Part shown: positions 30,394-39,183 of the stretch, piece by piece
Layout of the letters: the number at the start of each line of letters is the position of its first letter
How positions within the stretch are numbered: position 1 is the stretch's first letter
DNA from: Nocardia vinacea
GTDB lineage: Bacteria > Actinomycetota > Actinomycetes > Mycobacteriales > Mycobacteriaceae
Length of the DNA: 64,000 nt
Reading direction: 5' to 3'
NCBI RefSeq assembly: GCF_035920345.1
Contig: NZ_CP109149.1
Span: forward strand, 6,510,001-6,574,000
The notes under the pieces: generated by a model
The model's database searches: none
What the model saw: only the letters and a program-made list of their open reading frames with translations
What the model was told of the DNA's origin: nothing
Translations under genes and position numbers: made by a program

Positions 30394-32627
30394 CAGCTGC
30401 CGATTTCGCGGACCGAGGCGAGACCGACCCCATAACCAGATTTACCGAAGATTGGCAGCACTGCCTGCGAGGCGAGCGGACCGACCCACCTCCGATCGCT
30501 GAGTACATCCCTGACGGCACCCAGGTGCGGCTGGCGGTACTCACCGATCTGGTCCGCATCGATCTGCGCCACCGCTGGGATCGGGAGGGACTCGGCAAAC
30601 GCATCGCCGAGTACCGCAAGGAATTTCCCGAGGTCGAGCACAGTGCGGAATTGGTCGATCTGCTCTGCGAGGAGTTCCTGGCCCGGCGCAGGTACGGCTC
30701 GCTGGAACTGGCAGATTTCCTCGCCGAATATCCGGAGCTGGCGCAGGATGTGCGCGCGCGGCTGGCCGTTTACGCCGACGACGATTCCGCGGCAGATACC
30801 GAACGCGGCGTCGCGCTGGTCGCGGGTCTGGCGCCGGGTCACCGGATCGATGACTTCGATCTGCTCACCGATCTGGGTGCCGGCACCACCGGCCGGGTCT
30901 TCCTCGCCAGGCAGCGTTCCATGCAACGCCTTGTCGCCGTGCGGCTTTCGGCGGGCCGTGCGGCCGGCGGGCACAGCATGGCGCAACTGGATCATCCGCA
31001 TCTGGTGCGCGTTTTCGATCAGCGCCTGGTCACTGCCGCACCGTCCGCGGCACCGGAGGCCCCCGCATCGACCCGGCTGGTCTACATGCAGTACCTGCCC
31101 GGCGGTACGGCGGCCGGAGTGCTCGCCGAGCGGCGGCGCGGCCCGGAATCCGAAGGCGGCGCCCTGCTGCTGCGCGCCATCGATGCCGCCATGGAGGCCA
31201 GGGGCGAGATCCGGCCGTCGGATTCGAGTGTGCGCGCCGAAATCGCCACACTCAGCTGGCCGGATACGGTGGCCTGGATCGGCAGACGACTGGCCGACGC
31301 GCTCAATTACGCCGAGCAGCAGGGCGTACTGCATCGCGATATCAAACCGGCGAATGTGCTGTTCACCGCGGAGGGTATTCCCAAGTTCGCCGATTTCGCC
31401 GCGCGCACGGCGGCACCTCGCACGGCGACGAACCCACTGGCCGCCGAACCGGATTCGCTGCCGTACCGCTCCCCCGAACAACTCGCCGAACTCCTCGATC
31501 CGGCCGCACCGCCGCCCGGCCCGAGCAGCGATATCTACTCCCTCGGCGCGCTGCTGTGGGAAATGCTCACCGGCGCGATGCCGTTCGACGATCCGCCGAT
31601 GCCCGCCGATCCGGACGCCCGCGCCGAAACCATCGCGACCATGGTCGCCCTGCGCGAGCGCGGCGTCACCGCGGATACGCTGCCCGCGGACACCCCGAGC
31701 GCGCTGCGGCGGGTGCTGCTGGAATGTCTGCGGGCCGATCCGAAGCGCCGCTGGCGCAATGGCGCCGAGCTCGCCGCGCAACTGGATCTGTGCCTCGACG
31801 AGCGCGCCAGGGAATTGGTCGATCCGGCACCGACCAGCCTGGCGTACCGGTCGCGCGGCTGGCTCATACCGATCCTCACGCTGTGCGTCGGCGTGCCGAA
31901 TATCCTCGCCAGCGTCTACAACATCAACCTGAACAACTCACTGATCATCGATCGGATGACGGCGACCGACCAGGAACGGTTCGCCGCGGGCGGCCTGATC
32001 ACAAATCTCATCGCCTTTCCGATGGCCGGATTGCTGCTGCTTTTCCTCACCCGACGCCCGCTGACCATCGGATTCCGCCTGGCCCGCGGCCGCGAATACT
32101 CCCCGCGCACCCTGGCCGCCGCCCGGCGCGACACCCTGCAGATGGGTGACTGGGCGGTCTGGGTACCGTTCGCGTTCTGGCTGCTCGCCGGGCTGGTGTG
32201 GCCTTTGGCACCGGTCTTCTTCGGGGTCGAGCTACCGCGCGCGACCTTTCTGCATTTCTTCGCCGCCCAGGTGGTGTGCGCCGCGATCGCGCTGGCGTAT
32301 CCGTTCTTCCCGATCATGGTTTACGCGGTGCGTTCGATTTATCCACAGCTGCTTGTGCGCGGTGGTATCGGCGCCGAGGACGAGAAGCAACTGCGCAAAC
32401 TCGCCAAGCGCGGAAACTTCTATCTGGGCGTCGCCGCATCGGTGCCGCTGCTCGGCGTGGCCAGCGCGACCTTCGTCGAGGCCGCCGATCTGGATTTGGT
32501 GATCGTTTCGGTGCGGGTGCTAAGCGTGGGTGGCATCCTGGCATTCGTGCTCACGTATCGGTTGTTCCGGATGCTCGAGGCGGATCTGTTGGCCTTGGCA
32601 CGTGCGATTCCGCAGCGGAAGCGATGA
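30390..32627 (+). CDS. Paralogous membrane kinase-like protein, probable pseudokinase
   Basis: A 745-residue paralogue of the preceding kinase with the same layout: N-terminal domain (VLTDLVRIDLRHRW, EEFLARRRYG), kinase fold (about 155-440) and six membrane helices. The beta-3 lysine is replaced by arginine (Arg185 in VAVRLS), the metal-binding triad is DFA (335-337), and the glycine loop is LGAGTTGRVF; HRDIKPAN is intact. Loss of the ATP-anchoring lysine suggests weak or no kinase activity, perhaps a regulatory partner of its neighbour. GTG 30390 overlaps the upstream stop; the 3' end overlaps the cyclase gene (ATGA). Confidence 0.85.
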   Translation: MTAADFADRGETDPITRFTEDWQHCLRGERTDPPPIAEYIPDGTQVRLAVLTDLVRIDLRHRWDREGLGKRIAEYRKEFPEVEHSAELVDLLCEEFLARRRYGSLELADFLAEYPELAQDVRARLAVYADDDSAADTERGVALVAGLAPGHRIDDFDLLTDLGAGTTGRVFLARQRSMQRLVAVRLSAGRAAGGHSMAQLDHPHLVRVFDQRLVTAAPSAAPEAPASTRLVYMQYLPGGTAAGVLAERRRGPESEGGALLLRAIDAAMEARGEIRPSDSSVRAEIATLSWPDTVAWIGRRLADALNYAEQQGVLHRDIKPANVLFTAEGIPKFADFAARTAAPRTATNPLAAEPDSLPYRSPEQLAELLDPAAPPPGPSSDIYSLGALLWEMLTGAMPFDDPPMPADPDARAETIATMVALRERGVTADTLPADTPSALRRVLLECLRADPKRRWRNGAELAAQLDLCLDERARELVDPAPTSLAYRSRGWLIPILTLCVGVPNILASVYNINLNNSLIIDRMTATDQERFAAGGLITNLIAFPMAGLLLLFLTRRPLTIGFRLARGREYSPRTLAAARRDTLQMGDWAVWVPFAFWLLAGLVWPLAPVFFGVELPRATFLHFFAAQVVCAAIALAYPFFPIMVYAVRSIYPQLLVRGGIGAEDEKQLRKLAKRGNFYLGVAASVPLLGVASATFVEAADLDLVIVSVRVLSVGGILAFVLTYRLFRMLEADLLALARAIPQRKR

Positions 32628-33346
32628 CCGGCTCGCAGCCGTTCGGACGGCTGGTCAGCCTTTCCCATGTCCACGATCCGGCGACAGCGCCGCTGTTTCC
32701 CGGCGATCCCGAATTCCGGACCGATATTGTCGCGACGGTCGCGAACGACGGTTATTACCTGCGCTATATCCAGCAGGGCGAGCACACCGGAACCCATTGG
32801 GGCGCACCGATCCACTTCCATGCCGACGGACTGGCCGCCGACGAATTGGATCTCGACGATCTCTTGTTGCCCGCGGTGAAGATCGACGTGCGGGACCAAT
32901 GTGCGAACGATCGGGATTACGCGATCGATATCGCTGATCTGCGGGAGTGGGAGGGTCGACACGGGCGGATACCCGACGGGTCGGCGGTGGTGGCCTGGAC
33001 CGGGTGGGACGAGAAATGGGGGACGCCGGAATTCATCGGAACCGGCGAAAGCGCCGATCATCAACCGGGATTCGCGGTCGAGACGGTCAAATGGCTATTG
33101 CGGACCGGGCGGCTGGGGCGGCGTGGCGCGCTCGGCATCGATACGTTCGGACCCGATCTGGGAACCGACGACACCTATGAGGTGTCGAAGCTGCTGTATC
33201 GCGAACATCGGATCAGCTTGGAATGTCTGGCGAATCTCGCCGAACTACCCGTCACCGGTGCTTGGGTATTGGTCGGCGGTGCGCTGTACAGCGGTGGGTC
33301 CGGTTCGCCCGCAACGATATTCGCGGTTACGCCTGCGCCTCGCTAG
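32624..33346 (+). CDS. Cyclase-family (kynurenine formamidase-like) metal hydrolase
   Basis: A 240-residue protein with the family signature EHTGTHWGAPIHF (metal-binding His residues; Gly where many members have Asp) and early LSHVHDPATAPLFPGDP. Members hydrolyse N-formylkynurenine, isatin or similar amides; which one here is unknown. The ATG overlaps the stop codon of the pseudokinase gene, so it is the third gene of the kinase operon, an unexpected partner for membrane kinases. A degenerate copy of the MSERSE repeat lies across and just past its 3' end. Confidence 0.85.
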   Translation: MTGSQPFGRLVSLSHVHDPATAPLFPGDPEFRTDIVATVANDGYYLRYIQQGEHTGTHWGAPIHFHADGLAADELDLDDLLLPAVKIDVRDQCANDRDYAIDIADLREWEGRHGRIPDGSAVVAWTGWDEKWGTPEFIGTGESADHQPGFAVETVKWLLRTGRLGRRGALGIDTFGPDLGTDDTYEVSKLLYREHRISLECLANLAELPVTGAWVLVGGALYSGGSGSPATIFAVTPAPR

Positions 33347-33409
33347 CGCTCGGCTCCGGCATAACCGCTGGGCGGCTGTGTTTTCTGTTCACTCACTGCG
33401 TTCGCTCAT
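33335..33409. repeat. Degenerate copy of the MSERSE mini-ORF repeat
   Basis: On the minus strand it starts ATGAGCGAACGCAGTGAG and continues with CACAGCC, GCCGGAGCCGAGCGCTAGCGAGGCGC-like sequence as in the copy at 48781, but a TGA interrupts the frame after six codons. It lies 7 bp after the hpt stop, between convergent genes. Confidence 0.75.
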
Positions 33410-33416
33410 GCGCTGA

Positions 33417-33974
33417 TTACGCGCCGCCGTAGACCTTCGGGTCGAGGGTGCCGATATACGGCAGGTCGCGGTAGCGCTCGGCATAGTCGAGGCCGTAGCC
33501 GACGACGAATTCGTTCGGAATATCGAAGCCGACGTGCGCGACTTCCACGTGGGTGCGTAGCGCGTCCGGCTTGCGTAGCAGGGTGACGACCTCGAGCGAG
33601 GCCGGATTGCGGGTGGACAGATTGCGCTTGAGCCACGACAGCGTGAGACCGGAGTCGATGATGTCCTCGACGATCAGCACATTGCGGCCCGCGATGTCCT
33701 TGTCCAGGTCCTTCATGATGCGCACGACACCGGAGGACGAGGTGGACGAGCCGTAGGAGGAGACGGCCATGAATTCCATCTGGGTGGGAATCGGCAGCGC
33801 CTTGGCGAGATCGGTCATGAAGAAGATGGCGCCCTTGAGCACGCCGACCAGCAACAGATCCCCCTCGGGAGCGTCGGCCGGATAACGCTTGGCAATCAGC
33901 TCGGCCAACTCCTGGGTCTTGGCCGCGATCTGTTCCTCGGTGATCAGCACCGACGCGATATCGCCCTCGTACAC
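33417..33974 (-). CDS. hpt: Hypoxanthine phosphoribosyltransferase
   Basis: A protein of about 185 residues that salvages hypoxanthine/guanine with PRPP. Motifs: [37 protein letters not shown] (loop) and the PRPP motif [14 protein letters not shown], ending [19 protein letters not shown]. The start was set at GTG 33974 ([10 protein letters not shown]), which has GGAAGGGAA about 10 nt upstream and sits one base after a micro-ORF stop; an in-frame upstream start at 34034 would add 20 residues. It follows tilS, as in mycobacteria. Confidence 0.95.
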   Translation of the reverse strand: MYEGDIASVLITEEQIAAKTQELAELIAKRYPADAPEGDLLLVGVLKGAIFFMTDLAKALPIPTQMEFMAVSSYGSSTSSSGVVRIMKDLDKDIAGRNVLIVEDIIDSGLTLSWLKRNLSTRNPASLEVVTLLRKPDALRTHVEVAHVGFDIPNEFVVGYGLDYAERYRDLPYIGTLDPKVYGGA

Positions 33975-33975
33975 G

Positions 33976-34104
33976 TCAGTTGGTTTCCCTTCCGGTGTTG
34001 TATCTGCGACGCTCCCGGGGCCCTTCGTGGTCACGCTTCGCTACCGCCTTCGGGCCCGTCGCTCGCGCCGCGGGTGCCTCCCCGGCCGATCCATTATGTG
34101 TCAT
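33976..34104 (-). CDS. 42-residue micro-ORF between tilS and hpt
   Basis: ATG 34104 overlaps the tilS stop (ATGA); the frame [11 protein letters not shown]...GRETN ends TGA one base before the hpt GTG. Most of it (about 34006-34072) is a dispersed repeat also found in the amidase N-terminus. Its position gives continuous coupling from tilS to hpt. It could be a real peptide or the leftover of a repeat insertion. Confidence 0.45.
   Translation of the reverse strand: MTHNGSAGEAPAARATGPKAVAKRDHEGPRERRRYNTGRETN
34006..34072. repeat. Dispersed N-terminus-encoding repeat, copy before hpt
   Basis: Matches 27576-27641 at most positions, including CCGTGGTCACGCT/CGTGGTCACGCT and the block CCCGTCGCTCGCGCCGC. 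Encodes [21 protein letters not shown]. Confidence 0.8.
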
Positions 34105-35120
34105 CGGCTCCCTTGCAGACGCAAAGTCAGCCTGCCATGTTCGCGCGCCGCGACCAACCTGCGTCCCGGCTGCCCGCCGCCCACCGCGACACCGCCCTGC
34201 CCGCGCCATGCGGTAATCAATTCGTCAACCGCCTGTAAATGCTTGTTGGTCAGGGCTTTAGCGCCACCGGCCAGCAACCACGCACGGATTGCGCGCCGCC
34301 GCAAGGCCGCGGGGGCAGTGGCGAGGGTCTCGATCGAGAGGGTCGGGCCATTACTCGCCGGACCGGCACTCGCGGCCCGCAACAACTCATCGGCCAGCGC
34401 ATCCAATACCGCACCGTCATCGCGCAACTGCTCGGCCGTCCGCGCCAACGCCCCCGCGACCCCGCCCCCGAGCACCTCCTCCAGCAGCGGCAGAACCTCA
34501 TTCCGCAACCGCACCCTGGTGAACTCCGCCGCCGAATTATGCGGGTCCTCGAACGGCGTCAACCCGATATCGACACACAACTGCCTGGTCACCGCCCGCC
34601 GCACTCCCAATAACGGCCGCCCCCACGGATCAACGAACGCCGCCATCCCCTGAATCGACCGCCCACCCGATCCCCGCCCCAACCCCAGCAACACGGTCTC
34701 GGCCTGATCATCGAGCGTGTGCCCGAGCAACACCGGCAACCCAGCCCGCGCCCCGTCGAGCGCCGCATACCGAGCCGCCCGCGCCGCCGCCTCCATCCCC
34801 CCGTCCGCACCGACCTCGACCGCCAGCACATGTGCCGACCGACACCCCAGCGCCAACGCCGCGGCCGCCGCCGCAGCCGCCACCTTGTCCGATCCCGCCT
34901 GCAACTGATGATCCACAACCAGCGCGTCGACCTGCCCCGCCTCCACCACCGCAGCCGCCGTCAACGCCAGCGAATCCGCACCACCGGACAACGCGACCGC
35001 CACATCACCCGTCGCATAATCGGCCAGCCACCCCCGCACCGCCCGCCGCACCTCGAGCACCGCCTCGGTCTCGGGCAGCCGCCGCGCATTCCCGGGCATC
35101 GCTCCCGCCGTACGGCTCAT
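34101..35120 (-). CDS. tilS: tRNA(Ile)-lysidine synthetase
   Basis: A 339-residue enzyme that adds lysine to C34 of the CAU-anticodon tRNA-Ile. The PP-loop is VALSGGADSLAL (about 43-54), followed by VDHQLQAGS and HTLDDQAETVLLGLGRGSG, and the TilS substrate-binding domain with RLRNEVLPLLEE. It is slightly longer at the N-terminus than needed. Its neighbours hpt and DUF2342 match the mycobacterial order. Confidence 0.95.
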   Translation of the reverse strand: MSRTAGAMPGNARRLPETEAVLEVRRAVRGWLADYATGDVAVALSGGADSLALTAAAVVEAGQVDALVVDHQLQAGSDKVAAAAAAAALALGCRSAHVLAVEVGADGGMEAAARAARYAALDGARAGLPVLLGHTLDDQAETVLLGLGRGSGGRSIQGMAAFVDPWGRPLLGVRRAVTRQLCVDIGLTPFEDPHNSAAEFTRVRLRNEVLPLLEEVLGGGVAGALARTAEQLRDDGAVLDALADELLRAASAGPASNGPTLSIETLATAPAALRRRAIRAWLLAGGAKALTNKHLQAVDELITAWRGQGGVAVGGGQPGRRLVAAREHGRLTLRLQGSR

Positions 35121-35253
35121 ATCCGGAGACTACCGATGATCAGTGCCCTCGATTCGCTCGGCAAGCGCCACGATGAAGCCTTCGCCGCCGATCATGAGAC
35201 GCCTACGGTCTGCCGCTCGGGTTCGATGACCGCGACTACGCGCTCGTCGCGAA

Positions 35254-36396
35254 CTACCCGAGGACGCGCGCGATCCAGCGCTCAGGGGCCTCGATTTCCG
35301 TTGCGAGCGGGAGGGTTTCGGGGTTGGTCCAGACGGTGTTGAACTGGGCCATGCCGACTTGGGCCACCACCGCGTCTACGAATTTCTTGCCGCGAACGTA
35401 TTGAGCGACCTTGGCGTCCACACCGAGGAGGGCGCGCAGAAGGCGTTGGAGCGGGTTGGTGGGGCGTTTGCGCCGCTTGTCGAAAGCGGCGCGGATTTGT
35501 TCGACAGTGGGGATGACGGCGGGCCCGACCGCATCCATGACGTGGTCGGCGTGGCCTTCCAGGAGGGTGCCGAGCATCAGCAGGCGGTCCAGGGCTTCGC
35601 GCTGCGGTGGGGCCTGGGTCGCGCGGAGTAGGCCGACGACACCGCGGGAATTCGGGTCTTCGGGGCCGGTGCCGCGGCGGCGGTCGCGCACCTCTTCGAC
35701 AAGGCGACCGAGCATATCGGCGAGCGGTTCGTCGCCGACTTCGCCGAGAATGTCGACATTGGTGCGCATGTAATCGGCCAGCCACGGCGCGGAGGAGAAC
35801 TGCACCCGGTGGGTCACCTCGTGCAGGCAGACCCAGAAGCGGAAGTCGGTCGGCGAGACGCCGAGTGCGCGCTCGACGGCCACGATGTTCGGCGCGACGA
35901 GCAGCAGCGTCCCATCGGGTCCGGTGAAGGGGTCGTACTGGCCGAGGATCGCGGTGGACAGGAAGGCCAGCATCGCGCCCGCTTGCACACCCGCGGGTTT
36001 GCCGGCGAGCAGGCCCTTGTCCGATGCCTGCCCGGTGCCGGTCAACTGGGCCATGGAATCCGCGGCCGCATTGATCCAGCCGGGCCGGTCGACGATCAGG
36101 GCCGAGGGCACCGGCTGGTCGTCGAGCAGACCGCTCACTTCGCGAACCGGTCCCTCCGCCCGCACCGATGCCTCGGCCAGCTCGCTCACTACCTGTTCGG
36201 CCGAGTATCGCGAGGTCCGCGGGCCGGACGGCACCAGCGCGGCGCCAGTGCGCGCGGCAAGGCGCCAATCGACGGCACCGGAAAATCCGGAGCGTCTGCG
36301 CTCGGCCGGAGCATCCGCACCCGAATTCACGGCGGGCACGGCGCCCGATTCATCAGTGCCTTCGAACATACTCAACCACCCGTCACGAGCATCCAC
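35254..36396 (-). CDS. Zinc-dependent metalloprotease-like protein, DUF2342
   Basis: A 371-380-residue protein of the DUF2342 family, sometimes annotated as F420-biosynthesis-associated. It has the zincin-like HEVTH motif (CLHEVTHRVQF) and a downstream LEGHADHVMDAVG that could supply a third ligand. The substrate is unknown. The longest start, GTG 36396, overlaps dacB by 14 bp; ATG 36369 (MFEGTDESG) is an alternative. It lies between tilS and dacB as in mycobacteria. Confidence 0.88.
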   Translation of the reverse strand: MDARDGWLSMFEGTDESGAVPAVNSGADAPAERRRSGFSGAVDWRLAARTGAALVPSGPRTSRYSAEQVVSELAEASVRAEGPVREVSGLLDDQPVPSALIVDRPGWINAAADSMAQLTGTGQASDKGLLAGKPAGVQAGAMLAFLSTAILGQYDPFTGPDGTLLLVAPNIVAVERALGVSPTDFRFWVCLHEVTHRVQFSSAPWLADYMRTNVDILGEVGDEPLADMLGRLVEEVRDRRRGTGPEDPNSRGVVGLLRATQAPPQREALDRLLMLGTLLEGHADHVMDAVGPAVIPTVEQIRAAFDKRRKRPTNPLQRLLRALLGVDAKVAQYVRGKKFVDAVVAQVGMAQFNTVWTNPETLPLATEIEAPERWIARVLG

Positions 36397-37846
36397 AGTT
36401 ACGCAGCGTGCCGGCGATGGCGTCCAATGCGGGCCGGCTCAGCTCCGGTGGCCGATCGTTCGACATCAATGCGAAGGTCAATACCCGCCCGTCGCTGTCC
36501 AGCACATACCCGACCAACGTGCTCGCCACCGAGAGAGTTCCGGTCTTGGCCCGCACCCATCCCGCACCGCCCCGGTTCTGCGCGACATAACGGCTGCTCA
36601 GCGACCCCGTCGCACCCGCGATAGGCAGATCGTCGAGCAGCGGCGCCAGGGTGGTCGCGATCCGATCGGTTTCCGGCCTGGCCTTGGTATTGCTCGGCTG
36701 CACGGCATTGGCGCCACTCGACTTCGCCGCGGTCGAGATGATCTTGTCGAGCAGCCGGGCGGGCACCCGGTCCTCGGTCGACAGGCCGCTGTTATCGCGC
36801 ATCGAAAGTCCGTTGAGATCGAATCCGCCCTTGCCGAGCGCGGTTTCGAGGGCGGCGACGGCGCCGGTGAACGATGCCTCGTTACCGGAAGCGACCGCGA
36901 TCTCGCGGCCGATGGCCTCGGCGAGCACATTGTCGGAATAGACCATGGTGTCGCGCAGCCGGTCCCGCAGCGGCGCAGATTGCACGCTCGCCACCTCGGT
37001 CGCACCGGCGGCGGCATTGCCGATCCGCACCTTGGCGGGATCGAGTCCGAGTTCGGTGGCCAGACGCTGTCCGGCGGCCAAGGCAGGAGTAGGGGTACGC
37101 GGCGAGTACTCCACCAGCGGGTCGAGGCGGCCGCCGTCGAGCATTACCGGATCCATCGGTGCGATCGAACCCTCGCCGATATCGACCGGATCCCAGCCGG
37201 GCGCCATGGGCGGGCCGGAATACGCGGAGGTGTCGACCACGATGGTGTCGACGGCATGGCCGGATTCCTTGATCTGCGACACCAGGTCCGACAGCCGCGG
37301 CCCGTTCGGGTAATAGCCCCTGCCGTCGGGCTGCGCGGTCAGCGTCGGATCGCCACCACCGACGAGCACAAGTTCATTCGGCGCGAATCCGGCGACGACA
37401 CGGGTGGTCACCCGATGATCCGCGGGCAGGGTGAGCAGGGCGGCCGCGGTGGTGAGGATCTTGGCGGTGGACGACGGAATCATCGGCTTATCGGATTCGG
37501 CGCTCCACAGCACGGTCGCGGAGTCCGCGTCGGTAACCTCACCGGCGAACGCACCGAGGTCGGGATTGGCGACCACCGGCGCGAGCGCGGCGCCGACACC
37601 GGACGGAGTCGGCGCGGGCGCATTCGAGGGCGCGGGCGCGACCTGCGGAACCGGTTTGACCGGCGCGGGCGGTGCGGCAATGATGAGCCCGCCGTGCCGG
37701 AATTCCTCGGTCCACGGCTTGACCGCGATCACTACGCCCGCCACGGCACCGAGCAGCAGGGCCAGCACGAACGCGACGCCGATCCAGAGTTTGCGGCGTC
37801 GCTTGGTGCCCGAGCCACCGATATTCCCGTTGCTGCCACCCACCAC
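36383..37846 (-). CDS. dacB: D-alanyl-D-alanine carboxypeptidase/endopeptidase (PBP4 type)
   Basis: A protein of about 487 residues. One N-terminal membrane anchor (LWIGVAFVLALLLGAVAGVVIAV) is followed by a Pro/Ala-rich linker and an S13 peptidase domain with SSTAK (SxxK), SDN and KTGT active-site motifs. It trims or cleaves peptidoglycan peptides outside the membrane. The start is uncertain: GTG 37846 (VGGSNGNIG) has an upstream GGAGAG; a longer frame begins at 37924. It is divergent from ppa and overlaps the DUF2342 gene at its 3' end. Confidence 0.92.
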   Translation of the reverse strand: MVGGSNGNIGGSGTKRRRKLWIGVAFVLALLLGAVAGVVIAVKPWTEEFRHGGLIIAAPPAPVKPVPQVAPAPSNAPAPTPSGVGAALAPVVANPDLGAFAGEVTDADSATVLWSAESDKPMIPSSTAKILTTAAALLTLPADHRVTTRVVAGFAPNELVLVGGGDPTLTAQPDGRGYYPNGPRLSDLVSQIKESGHAVDTIVVDTSAYSGPPMAPGWDPVDIGEGSIAPMDPVMLDGGRLDPLVEYSPRTPTPALAAGQRLATELGLDPAKVRIGNAAAGATEVASVQSAPLRDRLRDTMVYSDNVLAEAIGREIAVASGNEASFTGAVAALETALGKGGFDLNGLSMRDNSGLSTEDRVPARLLDKIISTAAKSSGANAVQPSNTKARPETDRIATTLAPLLDDLPIAGATGSLSSRYVAQNRGGAGWVRAKTGTLSVASTLVGYVLDSDGRVLTFALMSNDRPPELSRPALDAIAGTLRNCGCS

Positions 37847-38025
37847 GTACCCGCCGTCTCTCCGTCTCGTTTCGCCCAGTCGCCGAGGCCACCCACCTAC
37901 CGCACCCAAGTGCCCGCGGACCACACTATCCTCGTTCCGGCACCGTTCCCCCCGAACACCTGTCGAGTCGGCGTTCCGACGACCGCAACGCGACAGTCCC
38001 TCAGAAGCATCAGTAAGGAGATGGC

Positions 38026-38517
38026 GTGGAGTTCGACGTCACCATCGAGATCCCCAAGGGTTCTCGGAACAAGTACGAGGTCGATCACAAGACCGGTCGG
38101 GTCCGGCTCGACCGCTTCCTCTACACGTCGATGGTCTACCCGGCGGACTACGGCTACATCGAGAACACCCTCGGCGAGGACGGCGACCCGCTGGACGCGT
38201 TGGTCCTGCTGCCGGAGTCGGTGTTTCCGGGCTGCCTGATCGAGGTGCGTCCGGTCGCGATGTACAAGATGGTCGATGAGGCGGGCGGCGACGACAAGGT
38301 GCTGTGCGTGCCCGCGGGCGATAAGCGCTGGGACCACATCCAGGATCTGGCCGATGTGCCGGAGTTCGAACTGGCCGCGATCAAGCACTTCTTCGAGCGC
38401 TACAAGGATCTGGAGCCCGGCAAGTACGTCAAGGGCTCGGAATGGGTCGGACGCGCCGAGGCCGAGGCCGAGGTGGAAGCCTCGCTCAAGCGGCTGCAGG
38501 AAAACGGCGGCCACTGA
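38026..38517 (+). CDS. ppa: Inorganic pyrophosphatase
   Basis: A 163-residue family I enzyme hydrolysing PPi to phosphate. It starts [19 protein letters not shown] and contains the Mg-binding signature [10 protein letters not shown] plus [19 protein letters not shown]. Start GTG 38026 has AAGGAG 8 nt upstream. A strong terminator follows. Divergent from dacB, as in mycobacteria. Confidence 0.97.
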   Translation: MEFDVTIEIPKGSRNKYEVDHKTGRVRLDRFLYTSMVYPADYGYIENTLGEDGDPLDALVLLPESVFPGCLIEVRPVAMYKMVDEAGGDDKVLCVPAGDKRWDHIQDLADVPEFELAAIKHFFERYKDLEPGKYVKGSEWVGRAEAEAEVEASLKRLQENGGH

Positions 38518-38553
38518 GTCTCGTTGGGGCGGTGGATGATTCGCTCCCAAACG

Positions 38554-38597
38554 AAAGCGGGAAGTCCGAATGCTCGGACTTCCCGCTTTTCTTTGTG
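38554..38597. terminator. Terminator between ppa and the small secreted protein gene
   Basis: Perfect 16-bp stem (AAAGCGGGAAGTCCGA and complement), ATGC loop, then TTCTTTG on the plus strand. The A-rich left flank makes it usable from both convergent genes. Confidence 0.9.
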
Positions 38598-38599
38598 GA

Positions 38600-38818
38600 T
38601 CAGTGGTAGAGGTAGAGATCCCAGCCGCTGTAGGTTTGGACGCACTGCCAGTAGTTCCCGCCCGTCTTGGGCGACGCGCCGTCGGCGGCACACGCGGCTT
38701 TGGTCGCGTAGGTGCCGTAGAAGTAGCCCGGGGCGGCCGACGCGGTTGCTGACGCCGACACCCCGGCGACGACAGCGGTAGTGAGAAGACCGGCCGCGAT
38801 GAGAGATTTGGTTCGCAT
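38600..38818 (-). CDS. Small secreted protein
   Basis: A 72-residue protein with a clear signal peptide ([19 protein letters not shown]..., cleavage near ASAAPG) leaving a mature peptide of about 43 residues rich in Tyr/Gly/Trp, with two cysteines that could form one disulfide. It ends GWDLYLYH. No family recognised. It converges on ppa and shares its terminator. Confidence 0.75.
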   Translation of the reverse strand: MRTKSLIAAGLLTTAVVAGVSASATASAAPGYFYGTYATKAACAADGASPKTGGNYWQCVQTYSGWDLYLYH

Positions 38819-39170
38819 TTCACTGCTCCTGAAGTGAGGGTTGATTGATTACCCCACTAACGGTAGAAACAGCAAACGTCCAGCACAGGCAACCCTAGGG
38901 CTCGAGCAACCGCCACCTGGGGCAATTCCACCTTCTCCACCTCATGAACCTGCATTCATAGCGTTTTTACATATCAATTGTCGCCAACGCACACCCTTTT
39001 GCAGGGGTGCACGACGGTAACCATAGGTGTGCGGACGGCTTCGAGAAGCGGGCTGCCGATTCGTTGCCGCTGCCAGCTGTGCTCCATCCCCGGCGACTGT
39101 TCGAGGGAATTTCGGGAGGCAGCCCATCATGGTTGACCTGAATCGCGATGCCCATCGAATCAAGTTGGGT
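38819..39170. other. Intergenic region
   Basis: About 350 bp upstream of both the small secreted protein gene and the DinB-like gene. No supported gene; promoters are expected at both ends. Confidence 0.5.
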
Positions 39171-39176
39171 TAGCGT
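39171..39176 (+). promoter_or_regulatory. -10 box TAGCGT of a probable leaderless transcript
   Basis: TANNNT hexamer 7 nt before the GTG at 39184; no Shine-Dalgarno is seen. Confidence 0.5.
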
Positions 39177-39183
39177 CGAATTC

